Made by a program: the position numbers and the translations under genes. 64,000 bases of DNA, from positions 52,927,398-52,991,397 of the forward strand of contig NC_063168.1 of the NCBI RefSeq assembly GCF_023159225.1. The letters are read 5' to 3'. Positions within the stretch are counted from its first letter, which is position 1. Every line of letters starts with the position of its first letter. The DNA is from Perognathus longimembris pacificus (taxonomy: Eukaryota; Chordata; Mammalia; Rodentia; Heteromyidae). Shown piece by piece: positions 23,031 through 34,010 of the stretch. The notes beneath the pieces are model-generated. The model ran no database searches. It was given only the letters and a program-made list of their open reading frames with translations, and was not told the DNA's origin.

Positions 23031-24104
23031 CTAGCCACATCTGATTCAGCATGGGGATTTGTCTTCCAGACAGTAACCTTTCTCAGTTACTTCTTAAATA
23101 CTGAAGAAGCAGCAAAACTAAAATGAATGAGGTATCCTTTCAGTTCTCAGGGATATCTGAACAAGAAGGCCCCTCTCCAAAACCCCACCACAGATGTCCG
23201 TCTGCTTGTTACAGCTTTGCTTCCTTTCTACTCTCTATATGTTGTTTGGAGGCTGATAATATAGGGGCGGGGACTTCTTGAAGGAAGAGCCGAAAACACC
23301 AGACTGTGATTTGACAATAGGGCTCCCCTCTCACCCAACAGACATCCCCAAGGAGGGTACCAAGGCAGGGGGGAGGTGAGTGCAGTACAACTGTGGCCTC
23401 TCCCAGCTGCCTCTGCTCTTACCACCAGGGAACTTTTGCTCCCGTGGCACCACACCTCGCAGGTGTCAAAGAATTATTCTTCCTGCAGTCAGGGGGAATC
23501 TTGGGATTCTGACAGCTTTGAAAAGAATGTGTTCTTGGCCCTGTGGTTAATGTGTGGCTCTTACTTGCTCTCTAGAACTTCTTCACCTTTCATCTGTAGG
23601 GCTGAATCATCAAAAAAAAAACATCAAAAATAAAAACCAAAAAAACTTTTCAGCTAGGTTTGAGCCATGAAATGAGTTATTGACCACTTGTTTTTCTTTC
23701 TTTTTTTTAACTGAGAACTGGGAAAGCAAGGAACCAAGGAACATTTTAAATTCTTTGGTAAATCTGAATATGTGGAATGAGAAAAAAGCCTTTAGTTCCA
23801 GAAAACAAAGTCAGTTGGCAGTACTTATTCAAAAGACAGATAAGGTTTATGCTTTCTTCCCTCTGTTTTTCAAAGGACCAAACATTTGACCAGAAGTTTT
23901 ATTTTAGTGAGGAACAAGGGCCTTTGTGAAAAAAACAGTCTCTCCCTATGCTTTTTTATTAACCAACGATTTATGAAAGACTATTCTTTCTATTTAACTG
24001 TGTATGGAATGCCAAAACTCACTAAGAAACAGAAATAAAATATATCCCATGAAGAGGAACAGGAAAGAAAAGCTCCACACAGAAGGATGATAATAAGTTG
24101 ATGT
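23031..24104. other. Intergenic sequence, no gene recognised
   Basis: Unique-looking, GC-richer at 23250-23470. No splice-bounded ORF stands out. Confidence 0.5.
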
Positions 24105-24438
24105 TGTATTATTAATGTGAAGTGTTCTCCACAAAGGCTCATAGTGATGACTTAGTTCCCAGCTGGTAGTGCTATTTTGAGAGGCATTGGGAGAGGCAGT
24201 CAGTCACTAGGAACAAGTCCTTGCTCCTGGCTCTTCCTCTTTCTCACACCCATACTTCCTGTCCACCATGAGGTGAGTAGTCATTTCCACATGCTTCCAC
24301 CCCCATAATGTTACACCTCACCATAGAGCAGGAAACAACTGGACTGGCTGTGATAGACTGAACATGAGTATTAATGAATCCTTCTTAAGTTGTGTCTGAT
24401 AGACACTTGGTCACAACCATGTAAAGGTAACTAACAGA
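24105..24438 (+). mobile_element. MaLR-type LTR (ERVL-related), decayed
   Basis: Plus-strand LTR wording: TGTGAAGTGTTCTCCACAAA, GGCATTGGGAGAGGCAGTCA, CTGTCCACCATGAGGTGAGT, CACCCCCATAATGTTACACC and the terminal TAACTAACAGA. No clear target duplication. It shares its plan with the better-preserved LTR at 47279-48214. Confidence 0.55.
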
Positions 24439-25185
24439 CTGATTGTAGATGCCCCTAAGAAGGGTTGATAAATGCAACAGAACCTGAACACATTCTCTCA
24501 TAACATGTATTTATGTTTGGTGCAAATGAGTGGCACCATGGCTTAATGACACTGACACAACAACAACAGTCCAGAGACCTCCTGAAGAATAATTTAGGGC
24601 AAACACCCTAACTGTAAGTCATAAAAGCTAAGGAAAGATAAAAGAGTTTCATGGGTGATGGCTGAGACTCATTCCAAGAGGAACTCCATGGCCAACTAGC
24701 TTTTCACTGTGCCCTTTCTTTGCCTTTTTTTCTGCCTCATCCTCTGGGCTTCCAAATTTTAATGTAATTTGGTCTTAGTCCAAAGAAGATGCATCTTTTC
24801 TGAAAGCAAGGAAAAGATATTTTGATGTATGCTTACAAAAGAGAATTTTTTTAAAGAGGTTTGATGATGAAATTTTACCACAAACAGAAGAGCTGTGGGT
24901 TTTTTTTGTTGTTTTCAGTTCATTTTATACAAAACAAGAAAATTAAATGCAAGTGGTAGACTCGCACACAGTAAGAATTTTCACTTCGAAAATGAAAACA
25001 CTCCCAGGAAACAACTTACCTTTTGTTCATACAAAACAGGGTCAACAGTGCATTGGTTGTCGATGAAGGTTTGTCCACCCAGAATGAAATGAGAATTCTG
25101 ACAGCTGCTATTTAGTGCCACCATCTAGTGTATATAGCTGCACGCTGGTCCTCTGGGAAGTAGGCATTATTTTTGTTTTGTTTTG
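24439..25185. other. Intergenic sequence, no gene recognised
   Basis: Unique-looking; a short ORF at 24895-25092 has no recognisable motif. Confidence 0.5.
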
Positions 25186-25187
25186 TT

Positions 25188-25257
25188 TGTGCCAATCCTG
25201 GGGCCTGAACTCAAGAGTCTGGGCACTCTGCCTGAGCTTCTTTGCTCAAAGTTAGCC
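25188..25257 (-). mobile_element. Geo-module SINE fragment
   Basis: Only the tail-side part of a Geo module survives (GCCAATCCTGGGGCCTGAAC, CTTTGCTCAAAGTTAGC). The parent family (IDL-Geo or B1-Geo) cannot be told. Confidence 0.6.
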
Positions 25258-26805
25258 TGAGTCTAAGTCATGGAAGACATGTCAATCAGCTCCTAAGCAT
25301 AAAGATTCCAAGAGATCTCAGGCCTGCTTGCCTCTGTCTTTGTCATCTGTTCATCCAGTGAGACGCTGCTGGAGAATCAGAAGGGGCAGCTAAGCTGTTT
25401 GAAGTCCCCATCAGTATCTGAAGGCATCAATAACTGCAACACAACTCAGTGAGAGTTAGCAAAGACCATCCTAGGCTCTGACAGTGTCCTGCCATGTCCC
25501 CACAAAGGGGTGAACTGAAGCCAGGATAAGTTGGAAGTGTGGAGGTGGGGAAGGCTAGAGGAGCCCTGGCAGGAAGAACAGCCAGCTCCATTCTGTCCTT
25601 CAAATACTTCTGGGATGTCATATCAATAACAGTCATTAGGGAATACCATGAACCCATTTCCCTCTCAGTGATCTCTGTTTTCCTCTAGTTTAGACCTCTG
25701 TTTTCTTAGTGTTATTATGAGAAGAAAATGTAAACATCTGACAATAAATCCCACAGTGCTGAAATTTTTCACCTAAAAATCATGTCCCCTTGAAAAATAA
25801 AAGAGAATGGAATGGGAGAAGACCTTTGAAGGAAGATTTTTCCAAAGGAATTCTGACACTTGCATCATTTAAAGGACCTTCTAAAGGCTCAGTACTACTT
25901 CGGTCCTGGAATAAGACACTTGAACTCTGTGCTGTGATGAACTGTGCTTCTATTTAACCCATCTGCTGGAAATCTTGAGCTTCTTGGTAGATGAGAACCT
26001 GCTGAATTTTGGAGTCCGATTAGCACTCCTGGCTCTTCTGGCCTCACACGGTGTGTTTAGGGACCCCAGACCCTCAGCTGGAATGGAATCTCAGAGCAAA
26101 CACAGGTCTTTCAAATATATCCTTGTATGCATATGTGCAAAAAAAAAATGCCTTTGGGGTAACTGTGTCACTCCCCCTACTCCAGGCCATTGTGCCTGCT
26201 CTGGCCTTCACCCAGAGCTAATGGAGGCCCCAACATGTTTCCCACAAACCAGGCCCCCAGAGTTTGGCAAAGTGTCCTTCATACACCAACTTTTGCGTCA
26301 ATGGCACCCTCCCACGCCCCCCACACCCGGCATCTGCAGTGTCTTGGAGCCTGCTAATGATCTCTTATGTCTTACATATTCATAATCTTGGTGAAGGCAT
26401 GAACCCAGAAAGCTTATTTTATGTATTTTCCAATTTGTACTTGCACTGGGTGGTTTACCAGGGCGTTGCTGCAGCTGCTCGAATTTACTGTCACTGGGAG
26501 GGCAGCCAGAGGGTGGGGGATGGGTCAGGACATTGCTGTCTTTGAGATCTGTACAAACAGTACTTGAAAAACAAATTATTAGCTTAAAATGAATTTTGGA
26601 GTTGATTTCCAATCTCCTCCATTTATTTGTCTCCTAAGTCTACAAAGGCTCCCTGTGTTTCTTATATCTCGTTGTGTCTTTCATTTGCTGCTTGCCTAGA
26701 TTCTTATTTCTTCTACCTGTTTGGAAATGGAAATGCATGAAAGGAGATTGTGTCTGAGCTCCTTATAACATCAACCTGAGTTTCTGTCTTTCCTGGAGTA
26801 CCATC
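25258..26805. other. Intergenic sequence, no gene recognised
   Basis: Includes a 136-codon ORF (25975-26385) that I read as chance: no domain, no splice boundaries, no conserved pattern. Confidence 0.5.
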
Positions 26806-26807
26806 AT

Positions 26808-27095
26808 TCTTGGTATGCCCAGAGAATTGGTTCCAGGATGCTGTAGAGTCTGATATCTGTGCATGCTTGAGTTTCTTATGTAACATGATGTAGTACTTGT
26901 GTATAATCCATACATATCCTCCATATGCCTTACATCCTCTCTAGACTACTTATAATTCCTAACAATGTAGATGGTGGGTAAATAGTGAATATATTGTTTG
27001 GAGAATGATGGCTAGTAAAAACACTGGTTCATGTTTAGTACAAATGCAGTTTAAAAAATTCTACCTATGGTTGGTTGAAGTCAAGGTGGATATAG
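26808..27095. mobile_element. MER2-like nonautonomous Tigger DNA transposon
   Basis: TCTTGGTATGCCCAGAGAAT, TTGGTTCCAGGATGCTGTAG, GTGCATGCTTGAGTTTCTTA, CTCTAGACTACTTATAATTC and GGTTGGTTGAAG follow the MER2 (TcMar-Tigger) consensus as I remember it, with typical decay. Confidence 0.6.
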
Positions 27096-29405
27096 AAAGA
27101 CAACAATAATAAAGAAAGTCAATACAAATGTGTTGAAATATTTTAGAATATGGTAGTTTTAAGGGTATTCGTTTAAATGATAGGGTAGGCTACAGACTGG
27201 CTTTGTTGTACTTCTGACTTTTGTGTGAGCTACCCTGGAAGAGAGATCTGGAACAGGGAGTGAGCCATCAACTCAGGCAGGAAGGAAGGCAGCTTGGGAA
27301 CAGGTTCTGATACAGTGAGGTTGACCAATCATGGGTGATCTGGACATAAGTAAACAGATCCAGAATTAGGTACGTTGAAAGAGAGGCACAGGGAGATGAC
27401 AGTTCCCTTGGGCCCATGCTCTGTGATGCCTTTTGTCTAGCAAGAGAGGTTCACATTTTCAGTTATGTATTATATCTGGTAACACAGTTAAGAAATACTG
27501 ATATTTGAAATGTGCTATTTATTGACCAATGCCACCTCATACTTGTTTCCATGTAGAAGTCACATGCTAAACATCCAAGTGAATTCAATCATGATTCATG
27601 GCCAGCCCCATTGCAGAGCCAGAGCCCCACCCTGGCAGTGCAACTATGGCTTGTATTCTTCAAGCCACAGGATACTATGATCTGTGGTACCACCTGGAAA
27701 TTGAGGGTGCTGGACAGTATTATTGCTTCAATACTCTTTTTTTCCACAGGTCCAATATATGGCATGGCATGTTTCCAGGATTCTCCTGGGAACTGGAACT
27801 ATGACCTTACACTGACGCAATGCATTTAGGAAACACACTGAGCTCCTCCTCTTCTGAACTCAAGTTCAAACATGGAACATGGGTTCCTAAAGGGCTTGAT
27901 TGTCAGAGGAGTCAGCAAAGTGAGTCCCACGGGCTGGACCAGATTGAACCAAATCCATTCATTTCCATTTTGTATAATGGCTGTGTGCACAAAGCAGAGT
28001 GGATCTCTGGCTGCAGAAAACAGAAGATTCTTAGCTGCTCAGATGACATTAGCCCTATAAAGAAAATTTAGGAAAATAACTCTTAGATTCAACTTTTTTT
28101 TCTACTACCTGCCACCCACCACACCAGACAGGGATCAGTACAGTCTTTTTATGCCTTTCCTACCCTATGCCCCTTGCCACCAATAATGAAATTAGGAACA
28201 GACAATGGATTAACTTTGCACCAATGAGACATCTTTTTTCTAGAACTTGGCATGGAAGCACTGAAAGCTTGAGGCCAATAATGGTGGTGAGTGACAAATG
28301 CATGTATGAGAATCTGTGGGCTTAGCGTTTGAGGCAGGTAGCCCTCTCAAGTCATGTGCAGACAGAGAAAACTGGACTGGGAGAAGAGACAGAGCAACTG
28401 TTCCGAGACAAAGAAAGCTGGTTCACAGGGAGGAGGGAAACATACTGCCAAGGGCTCTAACTCCTCCGTGTCCCAGGTACAATTCCCTATGCTGGGTTTC
28501 ACAATGTCTCTTTCTAAATATACAAGTAATCCTCAGTAAGTCAGTTTGAGTGAGTTTCTGCTCCTAGGAGTATAGGTCCTATGCTCTAACCTAAGATGAA
28601 AGGGCTGAGTGGGATGGAGGTGGAGAGTCGGGGGGGGGGGGCAGTTGGGAACCAGGAAGACTTTTCCAGAAGTAAAATCTAAGGGTCTAAGTTACAGTAT
28701 CTACACATTCCAAGTTTTATGAGACAGCCCTACTTCAAGTGTGCCAGCTTGCCCAAATTTCTGTTTAGACAAGTGCAGTGTATCTAGTTAAGTATATAAT
28801 CCTAGCATTGAGAAAGCTTTCCTAAGTAGACACCAATCTGGAAGCCACATAGGAAAGAAGAGATGGATGGATGAGACCAAGAATTAATTTGCCTTTGACA
28901 GAAGGTATCATGAACAAAATGAAGAACGAAAGGGCTGTTTGGATAGGAGTGACAGTTGGGGACCCCAAAAGCTGCAGATTAGACACTCCTCTGGGCTGGT
29001 TACTCCCACCCAGTCCTGGCTTCATGGCTTCCAGTTTGTTTAGAGTGTTGCAACAGTTGGCAGCAAGACCATGACCACGTGCTGTCCCCAAATGGGGACA
29101 TGAAAGGGAAAAAGAAGGAAATGGTGAAATAAAAAGTGGGTAAGAACAACAGAGGGAGTTGGAGGCATTGAGAAAGATGGAAACAATGAGCAGTTTTTCT
29201 TCTGCTTCTGAGCTTTCCTTTATGCCACCCTCATGGTACACTAACTCATTTAAGTGTTGCCTGAGTCAGGAACTTCGTTATAAGGAGTCGTATGAATCAA
29301 TTCTAGCTGAGCCGTCCTTATGGTGGCCTCTTCATATGACACCAAGCCCATTGCAATTTAATGCAATCCATGGATTAACCAAAGCCTTCTGCACACATTT
29401 GGTTG
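27096..29405. other. Intergenic sequence, no gene recognised
   Basis: Unique-looking. Contains a G run at 28630-28641. The 139-codon minus ORF at 28822-29241 shows no family resemblance and overlaps plus-strand ORFs. Confidence 0.5.
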
Positions 29406-29407
29406 GG

Positions 29408-29492
29408 AGGGGTACAGTACTAGGAATTGAACCCAGAGCTTCCTCACACATGCCAGGCAAGTGTTCTCCTACATGAGCCAGGCCTCTAGTCC
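29408..29492 (-). mobile_element. ID-like SINE
   Basis: Plus strand: GTACTAGGAATTGAACCCAG, CATGCCAGGCAAGTGTTCTC. This is the tRNA-like half alone, with no Geo module. Confidence 0.65.
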
Positions 29493-29499
29493 TTCTTAT

Positions 29500-29691
29500 T
29501 TTTGCCAGTCCTGGGCTTGAACTCAGGGCCTGAGCACTGTCCTTGGCTTCTTTTGCTCAAGGCTAGCACTCTACCACTTGAGCCACAACACCACGTCTGG
29601 TTTTTTCTGTATTTGTGGTGCTGAGGAATTGAACCCAGGGCTTCATGTATTCAAGGCAAGCACTCTATCATTAGGCCACATTCCCAGCCCC
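29500..29691 (-). mobile_element. IDL-Geo SINE
   Basis: Complete but moderately diverged. CTAGTCCTTCT precedes it and CTAGTCCTTTT follows (about 29486-29496 and 29692-29702), a plausible target duplication lying at the edge of the adjoining ID element. Confidence 0.85.
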
Positions 29692-29702
29692 TAGTCCTTT
29701 TA

Positions 29703-29826
29703 CTTTTAGTGTGCTTTTCAGACATAGTCTTGTGCTTTTTCCAGGGCTGACCTCAAACTTCCTGTCTCTTCCTCCCAAATAGTTGTGGATTGCATGCCTG
29801 TGCCACTATACATGCCCATCTTTTAA
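29703..29826 (-). mobile_element. B1-like SINE fragment
   Basis: Decayed minus-strand B1 wording (GGGCTGACCTCAAACTTCCT; GCATGCCTGTGCCACTATAC). Confidence 0.5.
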
Positions 29827-30205
29827 AAAAATTAACATTTCCTTGCCATTCTTACAATTTCCTTTTCTATTAAGGAAGTTTCCTTTATTTTTACCACCCA
29901 CTAGAAGGGAGAATTTAAATTAGGCCCTTTTACTTAATAGCCTGCCAAGCAATAAACAGCTCTCTCAAGCTAAGCCACATCTTATCTAGGATGAGGGCAA
30001 TAAAAATAGTGATTTATGTAGTCAAGAGGACTCTGGGACGTTTTTATAGCATCACAGATGTTTTTCCAAATTGCAGAGCAGTTTTATTCCTTTCTGTATA
30101 TCTCAATTTCTCAGTCCATAATTTGAAAATAATAGTAGCTACTCTTTTCCTACTTCTTGAATGAGTTATTTAGATCACAAAATTCTCTATATAGAATCTT
30201 AGGGA

Positions 30206-30432
30206 GAGCCAGGCGCTGGCAGCCCATGTCTGTGATCCTAGCTACTCAGGAGGCTGCGATCTAAGGATTGTGGTTCAAAGCCACCCTAGGCAGTAAAGTC
30301 TGTGAAACTTGTCTCTTACAACCATAAAAAAATGGAAGTGGTGCTGTGGCTCAAAGTGATAGAGCTCTAGTCTGAGCAAAAGAGCTCAGGCCCTGAGTTC
30401 AAGCTCTATGGCTAACAAAACAACAAAAAAAG
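30206..30432 (+). mobile_element. B1-Geo composite SINE
   Basis: GCCAGGCGCTGGCAGCCCAT, GATCCTAGCTACTCAGGAGG, then the Geo module GGAAGTGGTGCTGTGGCTCA and AGTTCAAGCTC. An A-rich tail interrupted by C closes it. Confidence 0.82.
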
Positions 30433-30824
30433 AATTCTAGTGAGTAAATTCAAATGATGAAATCATCCCACTTTTCACGAGTGGAAGACTAATACAACGA
30501 GAGAGCTAGGCAAACAGAAATGCTTATGGGGAACTAATTTGGCCCAGAGAACATTTGGATTCACGCAGTATCAAGCTGCCTAGTACACAGTACCATCATT
30601 TTAGATATATCTTGGATAGCTCTGGAAACGCTTAAAGGATTAGATGGTGAGAGAAATTGAGATCTATGTGTATAGCTTACTCCTGTCTATGTTTAAGACA
30701 AAATGACTTGACTTAGATATTCCTTTGGTCCTTTTCTTGCTTCAGTCTTAGCTCTGGCTTTTCACACAGCCTCTGTTCCAATGTCAATCTTAAGTGCTAT
30801 GTGTTTGGCAGCTTTTGTCACAGA

Positions 30825-31075
30825 AAGGATCCCATTAAAAAAAGGAATTATTTTGACTCATAGTTTCAGCTGCTTCCATCCCTGGTTCTTTGGGTCCAAA
30901 AGCAAAGCAAAACATCATGGTGAGGAACTCATGCTAGAGAAAAACTGCTCACCTAATGACATCCAGGAAGCTGGCAAGGGGGGAGTGCAGGGAGAGGGAG
31001 AAGAGAGGGCCAGGAACAAGATGTAGCCTTCCAGGGTATGTTCCTAAGGTCTACTGCTCCAATTTGGTCCCATTG
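30825..31075 (-). mobile_element. MaLR-type LTR fragment
   Basis: TTTTGTCACAGAAAGGATCC, TTTTGACTCATAGTTTCAGC and AACATCATGGTGAGGAAC match the reverse complement of the 3' half of the MaLR LTRs seen elsewhere in the window. Confidence 0.5.
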
Positions 31076-31111
31076 CTCCAGTTTCTGTCATCTCCAATAG
31101 CTTTTGATTTC

Positions 31112-31245
31112 TTTGTGCAGTACTGGGGCTTGAACTCAGGCCTGGGCACTCTGCCTTAGCTTTTTTTTCCCACTCAAAAGTGGAACTCTGCGACTTGAAC
31201 CAGCTTTTTGCTATTTAGTTGGGATCTCAAGGAGTTTAATTGTAA
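31112..31245 (-). mobile_element. Geo/B1 SINE fragment
   Basis: TGCAGTACTGGGGCTTGAAC and GCGACTTGAACCAGCTTTTT: a decayed Geo module with linker, minus orientation. Confidence 0.6.
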
Positions 31246-31392
31246 AATATGCAATATATTGATAGGAGATGAGGTTGTGGCATATATCTTCTAAAATCCA
31301 TTCTACTGTCTATTACTATGTATGTCTATATCGTTGAACTTAAGGAAAATCCTAAGAGCCTATATTCTAGGGTGTTCAGAAAGAGAATACAG

Positions 31393-31606
31393 GGCTGGGG
31401 ATATAGCCTAGTGGCAAGAGTGCCTGCCTCGGATACACGAGGCCCTAGGTTCGATTCCCCAGCACCACATATACAGAAAATGGCCAGAAGCGGCGCTGTG
31501 GCTCAAGTGGCGGAGTGCTAGCCTTGAGCGGGAAGAAGCCAGGGACAGTGCTCAGGCGCTGAGTCCAAGGCCCAGGACTGGCCAAAAAAAAAAAAAAAAA
31601 AAAAAA
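31393..31606 (+). mobile_element. IDL-Geo SINE, young, first of a same-site pair
   Basis: Near-consensus copy with a 23-nt A tail. The 15-bp string AGAAAGAGAATACAG lies before it (31378-31392), after it (31607-31621) and again after the next copy (31841-31855). Confidence 0.93.
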
Positions 31607-31621
31607 AGAAAGAGAATACAG

Positions 31622-31840
31622 TGGGCTGGGGATATAGCCTAGTGGCAAGAGTGCCTGCCTCGGATACACGAGGCCCTAGGTTCGATTCCCCAGCACCACA
31701 TATACAGAAAACGGCCAGAAGCGGTGCTGTGGCTCAAGTGGCAGAGTGCTAGCCTTGAGCGGGAAGAAGCCAGGGACAGTGCTCAGGCCCTGAGTCCAAG
31801 GCCCAGGACTGGCCAAAAATAAAAAAAGAAAAAAAAAAAA
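31622..31840 (+). mobile_element. IDL-Geo SINE, young, second of a same-site pair
   Basis: Same orientation as its neighbour. It differs at several bases (GCGGTGCTG here; GTGGCGGAGTG and CAGGCGCTGAG in the first copy) and in its mixed AAAAAT-AAAAAAAG tail, so it is not simply a recent duplicate. Confidence 0.93.
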
Positions 31841-31884
31841 AGAAAGAGAATACAGTAATCCAATATGGATTTAACATCGTCTAT

Positions 31885-32080
31885 GAGTCAACTACTGAGT
31901 TAAGTGCTTTTCATTTATGGTCGGCCTCTTTCAGTCCTCAGCCTTTGGCAACAAGTACAATCCTAAGTTCCATCTTACAGATGTGAAAATGAAACTTGAG
32001 AGTAACAAGTAATTGCCCTGTGTCATGCATCTGGGAAATGATAGAACAAAACTTTGAACCAAAGGCACTTGGACCAAGAG
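31885..32080 (+). mobile_element. L2/MIR-type ancient repeat remnant
   Basis: AACTACTGAGTTAAGTGCTT, CATCTTACAGATGTGAAAAT and GAACCAAAGGCACTTGG follow the familiar L2/MIR end pattern (gene-wide ancient repeats of mammals). Confidence 0.45.
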
Positions 32081-32381
32081 CAACCCATATTCTATACTCT
32101 ATATTTCTGTATTTCTTAGGCTGTAGACATGAGAAGCAGCTGCAGGCCTGCGCAGACTGGCCTTGGGCTCTGATGAGTAGCTCTGCTATCCCATAGCAGC
32201 ACAGTAGCTGACGGTTCAGATGAGGCCACTAGTGACTGGTGCCAGGTCACCAGGTGTGGTGGTATCTCCTTGGAGTCTGAAGTTAGCAAGAAAATCAGTG
32301 ACACATGGAAGAGATGAAGAAAGAATCTGTTAGTTGGAATATGCATGTCCAGGAGTATATCCAGATATTAAAAATGTGCAG

Positions 32382-32584
32382 GGCTGGGGATATGGCCTAG
32401 TGGCAAGAGTGCTTGCCTCCTATACATGAGGCCCTGGGTTCAATTCCCCAGCACCACATATACAGAAAATGGCCAGAAGTGGCACTGTGGCTCAAGAGGC
32501 AGAGTGCTAGCCTTGAGCAAAAAGAAGCCAGGGACAGTGCACTTCAAGCCCTGAGTCCAAGGCCCAGGACTGGCCAAAAAAAAA
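32382..32584 (+). mobile_element. IDL-Geo SINE
   Basis: Complete, older subfamily wording (CTTGCCTCCTATACATGAGG). Flanked by an AAAATGTGCA / AAAAGTGCAATG repeat that may be its decayed target duplication. Confidence 0.88.
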
Positions 32585-32993
32585 GTGCAATGCCTAATTT
32601 TTTAAACAAATGCCAAATGCAGAGGTGTCATTCGTTTAAGTGAGAACACAGAGCAGCTATTCATTTCTTCTTGATTAAATTGTTAGGATTTGTTTGGATG
32701 CCTTTTATTATAAAATAGAAATGATCATTAATCATCTCAGTTGTGACTTTTTTTCTTCTGTTATTCCTTGAATGTTCTCATCCATCTCATCTCTCCTGCT
32801 TCTTCTTTTACTGTGGATCACCAATAGAGCACAAATAACTCATTCAAACATCGTCAAATGTTCTTCCCTTGTATAAAGTTGCTTTCATTCACCTCTATGG
32901 TGAGCAGCTCCTGTTCCTTTGGAGAAATAACTTTCTAGAGATGATGGAGAAAAGAAGAGTGGCATGGCTTCTTAGAAATCCAGCCTGAGTAGC
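32585..32993. other. Intergenic sequence, no gene recognised
   Basis: Unique-looking sequence between a SINE and a solo LTR. Confidence 0.5.
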
Positions 32994-32999
32994 ACTTAC

Positions 33000-33594
33000 T
33001 GTGGGGCCTCTGAGGACCTCTTCTCACCTGTCTCCCGGGGAAAATGCCTGAACCCCCAAAACTATGAAAGAGCGCTCAGCCTTGTCTTCTGCCAGCAGAA
33101 GGCAAAGGCGTACTCTCAAGGACCGCATTTAGCCAAGGAGAGTGAGTTACTGAAGCCTCCCTCCCTGCCCCTTCTCATGTGTAGGAGGTTGGGGGGGGGG
33201 TGGGAAGAAAGACTCCAGGGAGACAGTCTGAGGTTTGAACTGAACTCCCCGCCCAGGGGGCAGGGGGAAGGATTTATTATGGTGATGGAGGCGGGAAGGC
33301 GGGAAGGGAAGGACTTTGCTAATTGGCTGAGCCCGGCTGTCTTGGCAAGAGTGGCATCCTGGGACTCCCCCCACAGGCTGATGTCATGCCCCAATAGGAC
33401 TGCCCCTGGGCTCCGCGGCGCCATCTTGAAAGCATCCACGTGGAACCGATTTCGGGATGGGAGGCCGCCCAGCCAGAACTACTCCCTCCGGTTCCAGACC
33501 CGGAAGGCGTGGGAGTGGCTTTCGGCCATACGGCCGGGAGGAGGGGAGGGTCAATGGGGACCACCCCTCTATGTATGCAGTCAGCATCCCCACA
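33000..33594 (-). mobile_element. Solo LTR of a class II-type endogenous retrovirus, CpG-rich
   Basis: Begins TGTGGGGC and ends CCCCACA (inverted ends), and is flanked by a perfect 6-bp duplication ACTTAC (32994-32999 and 33595-33600). Six bases is the usual duplication for class II (beta/IAP-like) elements. On the minus strand it carries CCACGTGG, an AAGATGGCGCC (YY1-type) motif, a CCAAT box (reverse of ATTGG at 33322-33326) and an AATAAA signal (reverse of 33273-33278). No internal retroviral genes lie next to it. It explains the GC/CpG peak here, which otherwise resembles a promoter island. The ORFs inside it are not genes. Confidence 0.85.
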
Positions 33595-33674
33595 ACTTAC
33601 CATGTCATGCTGGCTTTAGGAGGCCTTGTGGCTCCTTCAGAACAGAGGCTGACACAGCAAACTTTTTTTTTTAA

Positions 33675-33760
33675 GAAATTTTTTTTTGTTATTCTAAAGA
33701 TGCTGTACAGAGGGGTAACTGTTACATAAATGTAAAGAGTACATTTCGTTTTGGACAATG
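33675..33760. repeat. Interspersed repeat of unassigned class
   Basis: GCTGTACAGAGGGGTAACTG after a T-rich stretch recurs at 41575 (GGTTGTACAGAGGGGTTACA) and, weaker, at 56375 (TTGTACAAAAGGGTTTCAGT). This wording is common in rodent DNA; I suspect the 3' region of an L1 but cannot confirm. Confidence 0.4.
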
Positions 33761-33868
33761 TCACCCCTTCCCTTGCACAGCAAGTGTTTTTTGAGTGACC
33801 ACAGTGACCTTGAGTGTCACCCCTTCCCTTGCACAGCAAGTGTTTTTTGAGTGACCACAGTGACCTTG
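33759..33868 (+). repeat. 56-bp tandem duplication
   Basis: Two head-to-tail units, 33759-33814 and 33815-33868, starting TGTCACCCCTTCCCTTGCAC. They are identical until the last two bases of the second unit. Each carries TGACCTTG, the reverse of an extended nuclear-receptor half-site. Confidence 0.95.
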
Positions 33869-33885
33869 TCCACTCAAGGTCACTG
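33858..33885. promoter_or_regulatory. 11-bp inverted repeat with ERR/SF-1-type half-sites
   Basis: CAGTGACCTTG (33858-33868) is followed after 6 bases by its exact complement CAAGGTCACTG (33875-33885). The right arm contains TCAAGGTCA (33874-33882), a perfect NR5A/ERR monomer site. The reverse form also occurs at 33805-33813. Function is inferred only. Confidence 0.4.
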
Positions 33886-33955
33886 GAATTTGAAACATTT
33901 ACCTCCCAGGACTGTCTGAATCCAGAGTCTGCACTCTCAACTACTTTGCGGTCAG

Positions 33956-34010
33956 GCTCTCTCTCTCTCTCTCTCTCTGTCTCTGTCTCTCTCTCTCTCT
34001 CACACACACA
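33956..34010. repeat. CT/CA microsatellite
   Basis: (CT)n with short GT interruptions, ending in CACACACA. Confidence 0.9.

Noticed and set aside
25975..26385. 136-codon ORF
   Set aside because: No recognisable family, no exon boundaries; consistent with chance in GC-richer DNA.
28822..29241. 139-codon minus-strand ORF
   Set aside because: Random-like sequence; overlaps plus-strand ORFs and shows no conserved motif.
33177..33674. 165-codon ORF and CpG island suggesting a gene promoter
   Set aside because: The island is fully explained by a solo LTR with perfect 6-bp target duplication; the ORF lies inside it and overlaps ORFs in other frames.
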